Assembly: GCF_029953305.1 (NCBI RefSeq)
Contig: NZ_JASBAN010000001.1
Coordinates: 1-64,000 of the forward strand
Reading direction: 5' to 3'
Source: Commensalibacter nepenthis
Lineage (GTDB): Bacteria; Pseudomonadota; Alphaproteobacteria; Acetobacterales; Acetobacteraceae
Length of the DNA: 64,000 nt
Shown here in pieces: positions 46,018 through 54,859 of the stretch; positions within the stretch are counted from its first letter, which is position 1, and the number at the start of each line of letters is the position of its first letter. Under the pieces are notes generated by a model. It had not been told where the DNA came from. It did not search any database and saw only the letters and a list, made by a program, of their open reading frames with translations. The position numbers and the translations under genes are program-made.

Positions 46018-46662
46018 ATGTTTATTCGAGCATATTTGAGGGCTTCAACAAAAGATCAAAATGCAGATCGTGCAAAAGGCATGCTTAGACAGTTTATAGA
46101 AGAGCGAGATCATAAAATCGCTAGCTACTATATTGAAAATGCCAGCGGTACCCAATTAAATCGTATAGAGCTAACAAGACTATTAAATGATAGTCAAGCA
46201 AATGATATTTTATTAATCGAACAAATAGATCGCCTAACACGATTAAACGATGATGATTGGACACAACTCAAAAAACAAATAAGTAATCTTAATTTAAAAA
46301 TTGTAAGTCTTGACATACCTACCTCATGGCAGGCTCTAGATAAAAATATCACTAATAATGATCCAATTGCTAAGGCAATTTTGAATGCTGTAAACAACAT
46401 GTTTATTGATTTGATGGCTGCTATGTCTCGAAAAGATTGGATAACAAGAAAAGAGCGACAAAGACAAGGAATTGAACGTGGTATAAAAAATGGCAAATAT
46501 AAGGGTAAACAACCAGATTTAGAGCGTCATCAACAAGTAATTTCTTTAAAAAAACGTGGGTTGACCCTAAAGGAAATATGCCAAACTACAGGATATTGCT
46601 ATTCAAATGTATGTAAAATACTGGCTCATTATAAGAAAGACCTATTCGTAATAAAAAAATAA
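46018..46662 (+). CDS. Serine recombinase (resolvase/invertase family)
   Basis: The 214-residue protein has the catalytic serine at position 10 in YLRASTKDQ, the second motif DRLTRLN, and a C-terminal helix-turn-helix (GLTLKEICQTTGYCYSNVCKI, shown here by its core TLKEICQTTGYCYSNV). Size and layout match Tn3/gamma-delta type resolvases, with some extra residues. Such enzymes resolve cointegrates or plasmid multimers. A three-part res-like site lies just upstream, so it most likely also represses its own gene. It marks the right part of the mobile island. Confidence 0.9.
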   Translation: MFIRAYLRASTKDQNADRAKGMLRQFIEERDHKIASYYIENASGTQLNRIELTRLLNDSQANDILLIEQIDRLTRLNDDDWTQLKKQISNLNLKIVSLDIPTSWQALDKNITNNDPIAKAILNAVNNMFIDLMAAMSRKDWITRKERQRQGIERGIKNGKYKGKQPDLERHQQVISLKKRGLTLKEICQTTGYCYSNVCKILAHYKKDLFVIKK

Positions 46663-46763
46663 GAAACAAAAAAGATTTGATATCAAAGAGAAAAAGAGTT
46701 TTCTAATTTTATTGAAAAACACCTCAATAATTGAGAAAGTTGTATTTTAGAAAAAATTAGATT

Positions 46764-47264
46764 TTAAAAAGTGCGTAACACGATACTATTTATACAATTG
46801 GGTCGTTTATTTTTAATACTAAGGGCAAAAACACCCCATTCTACTTTTGCTTGATAATAAACAGGAATATTATCAAGATCTGCTTGGGTCAGTTTATCAT
46901 CATGAAAAGGGATAATAGGATCAGTGGGCATATGGATATTGAACTTATTTTGTGTTTCATCGGCTTGGACGCATTGATCTTCAGATAAATTTAAAGAAAT
47001 AAAATTAATAACATCGGGATTTTTATAGGCCGAACGAATATCAATATGATCTATCACGATATTATCTGTGGTACGAACAGAATTTACTTTGTAAAAAACA
47101 ACAGAACCATGACTAGTCACTTTGACACTATTTTGAAAGATTTGCTGTATTGTCTTCAAATCAGTTGGCATAGGTTTTGGCAAAATATCAATTAGCTGTA
47201 ACCAAGTATAAGAAAGGTATGGGAGTGTATGCATTTTTTCATCCAGAGTGTATGTATTTAACAT
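46764..47264 (-). CDS. Unknown protein, possible immunity partner of the PAAR effector
   Basis: The 166-residue protein (starts MLNTYTLDEKMHTLPYLSYTW) follows the PAAR gene on the same strand after a gap of 26 bases. It has no signal peptide or membrane helix and no family I recognise. Effector-immunity order in T6SS loci places the immunity gene directly after the effector, which is the only ground for the call. If the effector acts in the periplasm a signal peptide would be expected, so a cytoplasmic target would be implied. Confidence 0.45.
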   Translation of the reverse strand: MLNTYTLDEKMHTLPYLSYTWLQLIDILPKPMPTDLKTIQQIFQNSVKVTSHGSVVFYKVNSVRTTDNIVIDHIDIRSAYKNPDVINFISLNLSEDQCVQADETQNKFNIHMPTDPIIPFHDDKLTQADLDNIPVYYQAKVEWGVFALSIKNKRPNCINSIVLRTF

Positions 47265-47290
47265 TATTAATATTTTATAAATAGTAAATA

Positions 47291-48934
47291 TTATTTTCTT
47301 TTTGAAATGGGTGGCAACACAATGCCTGAAGAAGTAGATTTTATTGTTGAGGATTTAGGTAGTGGCCTTGCTGAGAGGGTTGGTCTATGACCTGCTGGAG
47401 GGCGTGGTTGTAGTAATTTTGCTTCCTCGGAGGTAAGAGATGATTTTTCTATAGTTTCTTTTGTAGCCTGCTTTTGTCTTTGTATAATATGTTGATCTAT
47501 TTCATCATCTATTTTATTATATACACCATTATTTTCTTTAAACTCATCCTGTATTATTTTTTGTTGAGATTTTATATTATCTATTTCACAATTTATATTC
47601 TCCATTTCTTCTTGATTCTTTTCAATTTGAGCGTTTTTTGTTTGTAATTCAGATGATATAGCTCCTATTTGATTTTTTATATTCTCCATTTCTTCTTGAT
47701 TCTTTTTAATTTGAGCTTTTATTTTTTCTTGATTTTCTTGATTTTCTTTATTTGCATTAGCCAATTTTGCTCTTAATAAATTATTTTCATTTATTAATGA
47801 ATAATAGTTTTGTTTGAATGAATCGCTTTGTGATATTAATGTTGTCCTTTGCTCTCTTAAAGCATTATTTTGATTGACAAAGTCCTCAAATTCAGCAAGT
47901 TTTTTTCCTCTCTCCTGTTCTTTTTCTTCATATAGATTTTGATAATGTGATTTTTTTCTATAATATCTTCTATAATCATCAGTATAAGTTGTCCCATCTA
48001 TTTTACTTCCAGATGGTTGTGATTGTGTATATTCTTTACTAAGTTTTTTGGCAAGTTGTCGGCGATCCTTATTACTAACTTCATTATGCTCTTTTGATAA
48101 TTTTTCTAGCAACTCTGCTATTTTTTTATTTTCTGCTCCACTTACGCCAATATCTATACGGTTTTCAGATGTTGCGCTTAAAATTTCTTGTTTTATTATT
48201 GCATTATTGATAACAGCATCCCCTTCACTACCATATTTTTCATATTGATATTTTATAAAATCTTCCTCAGTTTGGCTTAAGAAAACAAATTCTTTTGCAT
48301 TTGGATTCATACCAGCAATAGCATGCCCCATTTCATGTGCTAGCGTTTGAACAGCGAGTTCTTTTGTAGCCATATGAGATGTACTTAAATGAATAATTTT
48401 TTCTGTTGAATTACAATAACACCCCCCCTCTTTAACAATTAGTATTTTCCATCCACTATTTTTTAATTCTTCAATCTGTTTTTTTGCTGTCTCTGATTTA
48501 TTTATTAAAGCGAATGCATCTGAACCAATAGCCTTTTGTAAGTCCGTAAAAGGATGATCACCAACTTCACCGACATGATTTTCACCACCTTCACCTTTTC
48601 CAGCCATATAATCAATTTGTTGTGGAATTTGAGCTGTTGCAGAAGCCGCAGCAATTGATCCCCCTCCACCTTCATCAACAACCTCTTCCATTTGAGAAGC
48701 AATAAGTTTTGCCCCGCAAGCGGTTGAGTGTCCATTTAAAGCAACAGGAATGCCATTGACTGTTAATCCATTATATCCTTGTATAATAGGAAATGCCCCT
48801 TTGCACAAAGGGCAAACCGTCATATGTCCAACCCCAGCCACAGGAATTCCCTGGATTGTATAATCCGTAAATCCATTAATAACTTTACCACCATGTGTGG
48901 TCATATCTCCAAGGCGGATTAATGGTTTTGCCAT
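47291..48934 (-). CDS. PAAR-domain T6SS effector with HExxH metallopeptidase and coiled coil
   Basis: The 547-residue protein has an N-terminal PAAR-like domain (about 1-80; GDMTTHGG, GHMTVCPLC, GHSTACGA) that would cap the VgrG spike. A glycine-rich linker leads to a zincin-type domain around HEMGHAIAG, with H200, E201 and H204. Residues about 310-500 form a long charged coiled coil with repeated KNQEEMENI blocks. The end is proline-rich. A T6SS-delivered protease is the natural reading. It is encoded 113 bases downstream of tssH, at the edge of the mobile island, and is followed by a possible immunity gene. The target is unknown. Confidence 0.75.
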   Translation of the reverse strand: MAKPLIRLGDMTTHGGKVINGFTDYTIQGIPVAGVGHMTVCPLCKGAFPIIQGYNGLTVNGIPVALNGHSTACGAKLIASQMEEVVDEGGGGSIAAASATAQIPQQIDYMAGKGEGGENHVGEVGDHPFTDLQKAIGSDAFALINKSETAKKQIEELKNSGWKILIVKEGGCYCNSTEKIIHLSTSHMATKELAVQTLAHEMGHAIAGMNPNAKEFVFLSQTEEDFIKYQYEKYGSEGDAVINNAIIKQEILSATSENRIDIGVSGAENKKIAELLEKLSKEHNEVSNKDRRQLAKKLSKEYTQSQPSGSKIDGTTYTDDYRRYYRKKSHYQNLYEEKEQERGKKLAEFEDFVNQNNALREQRTTLISQSDSFKQNYYSLINENNLLRAKLANANKENQENQEKIKAQIKKNQEEMENIKNQIGAISSELQTKNAQIEKNQEEMENINCEIDNIKSQQKIIQDEFKENNGVYNKIDDEIDQHIIQRQKQATKETIEKSSLTSEEAKLLQPRPPAGHRPTLSARPLPKSSTIKSTSSGIVLPPISKRK

Positions 48935-48992
48935 TTTAAAAACCTGTCAATATTAATGTTACAAATATTTCATTATCATAAAAAAACAATAT

Positions 48993-49038
48993 AAAAAAAG
49001 CCATTATTAAGATGTAACTGTAATTATTACACCTTAAT
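48993..49038 (-). terminator. Terminator of the tss operon after tssH
   Basis: ATTAAGGTGTAA pairs with TTACATCTTAAT (one mismatch) on the minus strand, followed by AATGGC and seven U. It lies 9 bases beyond the tssH stop and separates the core operon from the PAAR gene. Confidence 0.7.
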
Positions 49039-49047
49039 ATGTTCTAC

Positions 49048-51828
49048 TTAACTATTAAACGACATCATAATTCCCTCTTCATCATTATACTCCAATGAAA
49101 CAGAGGATATTTTTTTCTTGTCAGCCAGTTGCTGTAATAGGTTTTGGGATAAAATAGGCAGGATTTGTTGATCTAACAGGCTATCGATATTCCTTGCCCC
49201 TGTATCTGGTAACAAGCAAGCTTCTACAATCATATCATATAGGCTATCTTGAATAACGCATTCTATTTTATAGTGGGTCATCAAACGTTTAATGACCTCT
49301 TTAAATTTAATTTCAACAATTTGTCGCATTGCCATAGCAGATAACGGACGATAAATAATTGTTTGAAAACGAGCCAATAATGCTGCTTGGAAATGATTTT
49401 TTAAAATAGGACGGATTAATTCGTGTAATTCAGAGATGGTTGCTTCTGGTTGTTCATCAAGCAGTGTCATCATATGTTCACTGCCTAAATTAGAAGTCAT
49501 GAGAATAACACAGTTCCTAAAATCAACTTCACGTCCTTCACCATCCCTCATAAAACCACGATCAAAGACTTGATAAAAAAGATTTAGAACATCCTTATGC
49601 GCTTTTTCAACTTCATCCAACAAAACAATACTATAAGGATTTTTACGAACTGCTTCTGTTAAAACTCCTCCTTGACCATATCCCACATAACCTGGAGGGG
49701 AACCCTTTAATTGTGATACAGTGTGAGCTTCTTGGTATTCTGACAGATTAATTGTAATCAGTGATTTTTCACCTGCAAATAACATATTAGATAATGTCAA
49801 AGCAGTCTCTGTCTTACCAACGCCACTGGGACCAACAAGTAAAAATACCCCTAATGGACCTTTATCAGAAGTTAGTCCTGTTTTTGCAGCACGAATTTTT
49901 TTGGCTATCTCATTCAAAGCGTGCTCTTGGCCTATTATAGATTTCCCAAGAGTAGCTTCTAGCTCCAACAGATTGGTTTGCTCATCCTTTAAAAGGCTGC
50001 TTAGGGGAATGCCAGTCCAATCCGCAATGACTGTAGCAACCATATATTCTGTTACATCAAGAGAAATTAAAGGATTATCATTTTGAACTGTTATAAGTTT
50101 TTGTTGAAGATGAATAATTTCTTGTTTATCTGTATTCGTTTCGCTCATTTCTTGCATTAAGCTTTGAATTTTTTGTTCAATTATATTCTGATCTTCAGTA
50201 GATTTTTTGTCGCCGTTAATACTTTCCCCTTGTAAAGAAAAAATTTCTTGTTTTTTACTTTCATGAGTTATTTTCTTTTGGCGTAAGTTAATAATCTTTT
50301 GAATAGTTTCTTTTTCTTTTTCAAACTGAGAGATCAGATCTTTTAACTGATCTTGTAATAATCTTTTTTGTTGATTTATTTCTCCTAAACGTTCGTGACA
50401 AGTCTCAGAAGAAAATTGAAAATCATTCTCAATAGCTTTATATTCCAAATCATAAGCTGCAATTTTAGCTTTGATTTGCACAATAATCTCAGGAAGCGTA
50501 TCTAAGCTCATACGCACCCTAGCACTGGCTGTATCCAGCAAATCAACGGCCTTGTCTGGAAGTTGCCGACCTGTCAAATAACGTCTTGATAAAGTAACCG
50601 CAGCTTTAACAGCTGGGTCTTGAATATGAACATTGTGATATTTCATATAATGTTCTTTTAATCCACGTAGCATTAGACAAGCTTGCTCGTCGTTTGGTTC
50701 GTCTACTTTAACAATCTGAAAGCGTCTTTCTAAAGCAGCATCTTTTTCAAAATATTGCTTATATTCTGACCATGTTGTTGCAGCAATTGTTCTCAGCTCA
50801 CCCCTTGCCAAAGCAGGTTTTAATAAATTAGCAGCATCAGAGCCACCAGCTTGGTTTCCTGCACCAATAATTGTGTGCGCTTCATCAATAAATAATAGAA
50901 CAGGGTTAGATGAACGCTGAACAGCTTCAATAATATTTTTTAATCGTTGTTCAAATTCACCTTTAACACCAGCGCCTGCTTGTAATAATCCAATATCAAG
51001 TGTTCGTAAACTTACATTTTTTAAAGCTGTTGGAACATTTCCTTCTGCAATTCGTAGAGCCAAACCTTCAACAAGAGCTGTTTTACCAACACCGGGCTCT
51101 CCTACCAAAATAGGATTATTTTTACGTCTACGCGTTAAAATATCAACCATTTGGCGAATTTCATTATCTCTGCCAAAAATAGGATCTATTTTTCCCTCTT
51201 TGGCATTTCTTGTGACATCGGTTGTAAATTTATCTAAAATTTGTTGGTAAGCATCATCTTCAGAGGTTTTTGTTTTACTCGTTGTTTTTTTTGTTTTCTC
51301 TAATGTCTCTGTAGGAGAAGAAACAGAATTCAGTGCAGCTTTATTTTGTATCTCATCACGTTCATCAGAATGCTCATCCAACAAGGGGCGTAAACGTTGT
51401 AATTGTATCGCCCTTAAGCTTAATAAAGGCCATGTTCCAGAAGCTCTTAACCATTCAGGTTGATTCATTAAGGCCTGCAAAATATGGCAAGAACGAATAC
51501 TCTCGGTATTTTCTTCTAATGAAGCAATAAGCCACGATGCCTGTAATAATGATATAAATTCTTTGGATAATTGAGGACGTGTTTGGATTGAATGTGATAA
51601 ACCATCAAGATAAGAAAGAAGATTTCTCCATAACTCTTCTAAATCCCATTCATAACGCCTAGCAATAACCGTAATATCGCCTTCACCTTCTTCTAATAAT
51701 TTTAATAACCAATGCTCTATTGTAATTTCTGCATGAGCTCTTGTTTGACAAAGAGATGCCGCTGCCTCTAGGGCTTTGGCACAATATGGATTTAAACGGC
51801 GTAATAAAGAAGCTGTAGAGTTGTCCAT
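49048..51828 (-). CDS. tssH: T6SS ATPase TssH (ClpV)
   Basis: ClpV is the AAA+ unfoldase that disassembles the contracted TssB/TssC sheath for reuse. The 926-residue protein has the N-domain (about 1-150), a first AAA+ domain with GEPGVGKT, a middle coiled-coil region, and a second AAA+ domain with GPSGVGKTE. It is the last gene of the minus-strand tss operon. A strong hairpin lies between hcp and this gene, so its expression is probably lower than that of hcp. Confidence 0.95.
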   Translation of the reverse strand: MDNSTASLLRRLNPYCAKALEAAASLCQTRAHAEITIEHWLLKLLEEGEGDITVIARRYEWDLEELWRNLLSYLDGLSHSIQTRPQLSKEFISLLQASWLIASLEENTESIRSCHILQALMNQPEWLRASGTWPLLSLRAIQLQRLRPLLDEHSDERDEIQNKAALNSVSSPTETLEKTKKTTSKTKTSEDDAYQQILDKFTTDVTRNAKEGKIDPIFGRDNEIRQMVDILTRRRKNNPILVGEPGVGKTALVEGLALRIAEGNVPTALKNVSLRTLDIGLLQAGAGVKGEFEQRLKNIIEAVQRSSNPVLLFIDEAHTIIGAGNQAGGSDAANLLKPALARGELRTIAATTWSEYKQYFEKDAALERRFQIVKVDEPNDEQACLMLRGLKEHYMKYHNVHIQDPAVKAAVTLSRRYLTGRQLPDKAVDLLDTASARVRMSLDTLPEIIVQIKAKIAAYDLEYKAIENDFQFSSETCHERLGEINQQKRLLQDQLKDLISQFEKEKETIQKIINLRQKKITHESKKQEIFSLQGESINGDKKSTEDQNIIEQKIQSLMQEMSETNTDKQEIIHLQQKLITVQNDNPLISLDVTEYMVATVIADWTGIPLSSLLKDEQTNLLELEATLGKSIIGQEHALNEIAKKIRAAKTGLTSDKGPLGVFLLVGPSGVGKTETALTLSNMLFAGEKSLITINLSEYQEAHTVSQLKGSPPGYVGYGQGGVLTEAVRKNPYSIVLLDEVEKAHKDVLNLFYQVFDRGFMRDGEGREVDFRNCVILMTSNLGSEHMMTLLDEQPEATISELHELIRPILKNHFQAALLARFQTIIYRPLSAMAMRQIVEIKFKEVIKRLMTHYKIECVIQDSLYDMIVEACLLPDTGARNIDSLLDQQILPILSQNLLQQLADKKKISSVSLEYNDEEGIMMSFNS

Positions 51829-51888
51829 TTAATAATCTCTCATCATTATAAAATGTTATTAAAAATTCATAAGTTTTTTGAGGGTATA

Positions 51889-51928
51889 AAAGTGCTGTTA
51901 TATTAAAAAAATAATATAACAGCACTTT
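51889..51928 (-). terminator. Perfect 17-bp hairpin between hcp and tssH
   Basis: AAAGTGCTGTTATATTA and its exact complement flank a 6-base A/T loop; a short T-run follows on the minus strand. It sits in the 132-base gap and could partly terminate transcription or protect the hcp mRNA end. Confidence 0.75.
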
Positions 51929-51960
51929 AATCATTCATAATTTAAATTATGTAATGATTA

Positions 51961-52452
51961 TTAAGATTGTGGACGCTCATCCCAATCATCAGAGTGAATA
52001 ATATTTCCGTCTTTAAACGTCCAAGTAATTTTTTTATAACGGAGTTCGATTTCTTCCAAATGGTTATGTTTTTCTTTGGAAGGATCTTTAATATCATACA
52101 TTAATGGAGATACACGAACCAATTTTACCGTCTCTAATTTAGTGTTGAAATATTCAACTTCTTGACCTGCATCATTAATACGATACCATTTAAACTCAGC
52201 TGATTTTAAAGTTTGACCTGTAGTAACAGCTTTGTATAAATATGGCGTAGAAGAATCAACTTCTTTTCTAAAAATAACAGGTTTATGAGTACGAGTGCCT
52301 GTTAATTTACCTGTATTATTATCGGTTGGAATATATACATTGTGATCAAAAGCAACAACTTCAATACTGCCCTCACGTTTTTGAACGTTAACTGATCCTT
52401 TAATATCAGCTCCACCATCATCTTTTAGCCATAAATATAAAGGTATAGCCAT
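51961..52452 (-). CDS. hcp: T6SS tube protein Hcp (TssD)
   Basis: Hcp hexamers stack into the inner tube expelled by the T6SS and carry some effectors. The 163-residue protein has the family start MAIPLYLWLKDDGGADIKGS and the conserved region HNVYIPTDNNTGKLTGTRTH, here in its core HNVYIP and GTRTHKP. Length is normal. It lies 27 bases after the OmpA-domain gene. Confidence 0.95.
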   Translation of the reverse strand: MAIPLYLWLKDDGGADIKGSVNVQKREGSIEVVAFDHNVYIPTDNNTGKLTGTRTHKPVIFRKEVDSSTPYLYKAVTTGQTLKSAEFKWYRINDAGQEVEYFNTKLETVKLVRVSPLMYDIKDPSKEKHNHLEEIELRYKKITWTFKDGNIIHSDDWDERPQS

Positions 52453-52479
52453 TTTATTACTCCTTAATTCACTATATAG

Positions 52480-54189
52480 TTATTTGTCACCTTGATTAAG
52501 TGACGCTTTTTGATCGCTTGATCCTCTAGATATTACTCGACATGCAGACGATTTATCTGGGATCAAGCGAACTTCAACTCTGCGATTAGCTGCTCGCCCC
52601 GCATCAGTTGAATTATCGGCAATAGGCTGTTTGGAACCTTCACCTTGAACGGCAAAGCAAGTAGATGGAATATCACTATTTTGTACCATCCAATTTTGAA
52701 CAGCCTCTGCTCTTTCTCTTGATAACTGTTGGTTTAATTCTTCATTACCTGTGGAATCTGTATGTCCAGTAATAAGAATTAACCATCCTGGTTTCGCTTT
52801 TATTTGTAATAATGCTTTAATTAATATTTTTGTTGATCCAGGTTTTAAAACTGATTTTCCAACATCAAATAGTGCCATACTATCAAAATTAATAAGTCCT
52901 TCTGGTTTAGGAGACACTGATGATGGAACAAATTTAGGAGGGTTATAACTGTTAATAGCCTTCAACAAGGGAGGCATAATTGCCTCACCCATATATAAAC
53001 CCATATCTAAATATAAAGGAGTACCATCCCGATAATACTGATCTAAAAGTGCTGCATCTTTTTGTAATTGAATAAAAGCATCTTTTTTATCCCCCTCTTT
53101 AGCATCAGGTATTTGATAAAAACGATTAATATCGTGACTAATAGATCTTAATAAATGTTTATTATTAATGTATGCCCCTAAAAAAGAGCTTCCTAAGAAA
53201 ATACAAGCCAATCCTATAGCATACGTAATAGCCTTGGTAATAGGATGATAGCCTGATTGATGGGGCAATAAACGAATCATAAAATTTGGCAACAAAATCG
53301 TATTCTCTTTATCGACAGATCGATCAACTCTAGGAAGGCTAATTGTTTCTTTTACCCATTGTTCCCATAAATTATTATCTTTAACCTCTACAGAGGTAAA
53401 AATCATTCCTATTGAAGTAGGTGGAACATACATATAGTCTGGTTCGTTATTAATATATTCTTGAACAACATTGTGGTTGAACCATTGTAGCCAAGCATTA
53501 ATATGTAAGATTTGAAATAGTCTTTTTCTTTTTTCTGAATCTTGGCCATTTAAAATCCAATCTTTATAATGAACTGGTGTTTGACCGTTTGTCCAAACAG
53601 TTAATTTTTTATCAAGAGCAACCATTTCAAACCAAGGACTTTGAACACCATCTAAACATGTTACAACTAAAGAGCTAATATTGGATTTAGTAAGTTTTTT
53701 AACACGACTTATTTGATAAAAATATTCATGTAATTGCCCCATAAGAGCAGCCTTGTCACTTTGCTGCTCAGCAAGAGTAATCATTAATGTGCTAATTTGA
53801 TTATGCCAACTTGGCCGTTCTATTAAAAGAGCTTCTACGACATCATCAATTTCATTAAGATTGTTTACAAAAATATAAAATCCATGGTCTGTTTGTCGAG
53901 TACGATCGCTAATATCAAATAGGCTTTGTTCACTATTTTTATAAGCTAGTATAATGGGTTGACGATAGGCTGGAGATGGCAGTTTATCAATGATATCATT
54001 CAGTTTGTTACTACTTTGTAAGTTGCGCGAAATTTTTCCTAACTTAATCCAAGATATAATCGCAACAACTAAACAAAAAATTAATAACGCAGCCAACAGC
54101 ACTTTATTATTGATAACAAAAATAAAGCAAAAAATACTTATCAACAAACAAGCTAGAAGCCATAATATACGTTTTAAGGTGGTACTCAC
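52480..54189 (-). CDS. T6SS-associated membrane protein with C-terminal OmpA domain
   Basis: The 569-residue protein has two hydrophobic helices at the N-terminus (about 8-27 and 30-48), a cytoplasmic part, another helix near 315-340 and a C-terminal OmpA/MotB peptidoglycan-binding domain (LITGHTDSTGNEELNQQLS, then NRRVEVRL). The TssL in this cluster lacks a peptidoglycan-binding part, so this protein probably anchors the membrane complex to the cell wall in its place. It lies 10 bases after tssL. The N-terminal part I do not recognise. Confidence 0.8.
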   Translation of the reverse strand: MSTTLKRILWLLACLLISIFCFIFVINNKVLLAALLIFCLVVAIISWIKLGKISRNLQSSNKLNDIIDKLPSPAYRQPIILAYKNSEQSLFDISDRTRQTDHGFYIFVNNLNEIDDVVEALLIERPSWHNQISTLMITLAEQQSDKAALMGQLHEYFYQISRVKKLTKSNISSLVVTCLDGVQSPWFEMVALDKKLTVWTNGQTPVHYKDWILNGQDSEKRKRLFQILHINAWLQWFNHNVVQEYINNEPDYMYVPPTSIGMIFTSVEVKDNNLWEQWVKETISLPRVDRSVDKENTILLPNFMIRLLPHQSGYHPITKAITYAIGLACIFLGSSFLGAYINNKHLLRSISHDINRFYQIPDAKEGDKKDAFIQLQKDAALLDQYYRDGTPLYLDMGLYMGEAIMPPLLKAINSYNPPKFVPSSVSPKPEGLINFDSMALFDVGKSVLKPGSTKILIKALLQIKAKPGWLILITGHTDSTGNEELNQQLSRERAEAVQNWMVQNSDIPSTCFAVQGEGSKQPIADNSTDAGRAANRRVEVRLIPDKSSACRVISRGSSDQKASLNQGDK

Positions 54190-54199
54190 CTTTAAGCTC

Positions 54200-54859
54200 C
54201 TAATTCTTAATAACAGGCAGCCATTGATGTAGCAGCTGCTCTAAGTGAGAGTTTAATCCTATCCATAGGAATGTTACGATAATAATTGAAACAATAATCC
54301 ATAAATAAAAAGATCGTAAATATTTGAAAACAGGAGATTTATAACGGGTGTTGATTAGTATCGGCTGTGCCTGAGAATCAAAAACACCCACTTTATTCGT
54401 TAATGTTTTTGTTAAATTTGTTAAATCCTGTTTTGGTAAATGTTTATAACGGCCTTGGTAACCCAAAGCTAAAACTCGTTGAAAACAGGTTAAAACTATT
54501 AAATTAGGTGCGGGCTGGTTCAATACAGCTTTAATACGTTCAAAAAGGATTTCTCCTGCATTCATTGTATTAAAAAATTTTACCTGTAGTGGCGTTTGAA
54601 CCCAAGCATTATAACCACTATCCATTTCTGTTCTGTCTAAAACAGCTTCGTCTAACAACGCACATTGCGCATAGGTAATATGCTCAATATTTTCTTCACT
54701 TTGCTTTTGTTCTTGCAGCTTTTTTTTAACAGTATCCACCATCGCGATAGCTTTTTCATACAACTTATCGCCATCTTCAATTTTTATACCATTTTTTAAA
54801 GAAGCAACCAATAACCACGTATCTAGCATTAAACTATCAAGAGCAATATCATTTTTCAT
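54200..54859 (-). CDS. tssL: T6SS membrane protein TssL (DotU family)
   Basis: TssL joins TssM and TssJ in the trans-envelope complex. The 219-residue protein has the DotU pattern, with the helical cytoplasmic domain (YAQCALLDEAVLDR, QRVLALGYQGRYK) and one transmembrane helix near the C-terminus (about 185-205). No peptidoglycan-binding extension is present. It overlaps tssK by 4 bases. Confidence 0.92.
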   Translation of the reverse strand: MKNDIALDSLMLDTWLLVASLKNGIKIEDGDKLYEKAIAMVDTVKKKLQEQKQSEENIEHITYAQCALLDEAVLDRTEMDSGYNAWVQTPLQVKFFNTMNAGEILFERIKAVLNQPAPNLIVLTCFQRVLALGYQGRYKHLPKQDLTNLTKTLTNKVGVFDSQAQPILINTRYKSPVFKYLRSFYLWIIVSIIIVTFLWIGLNSHLEQLLHQWLPVIKN

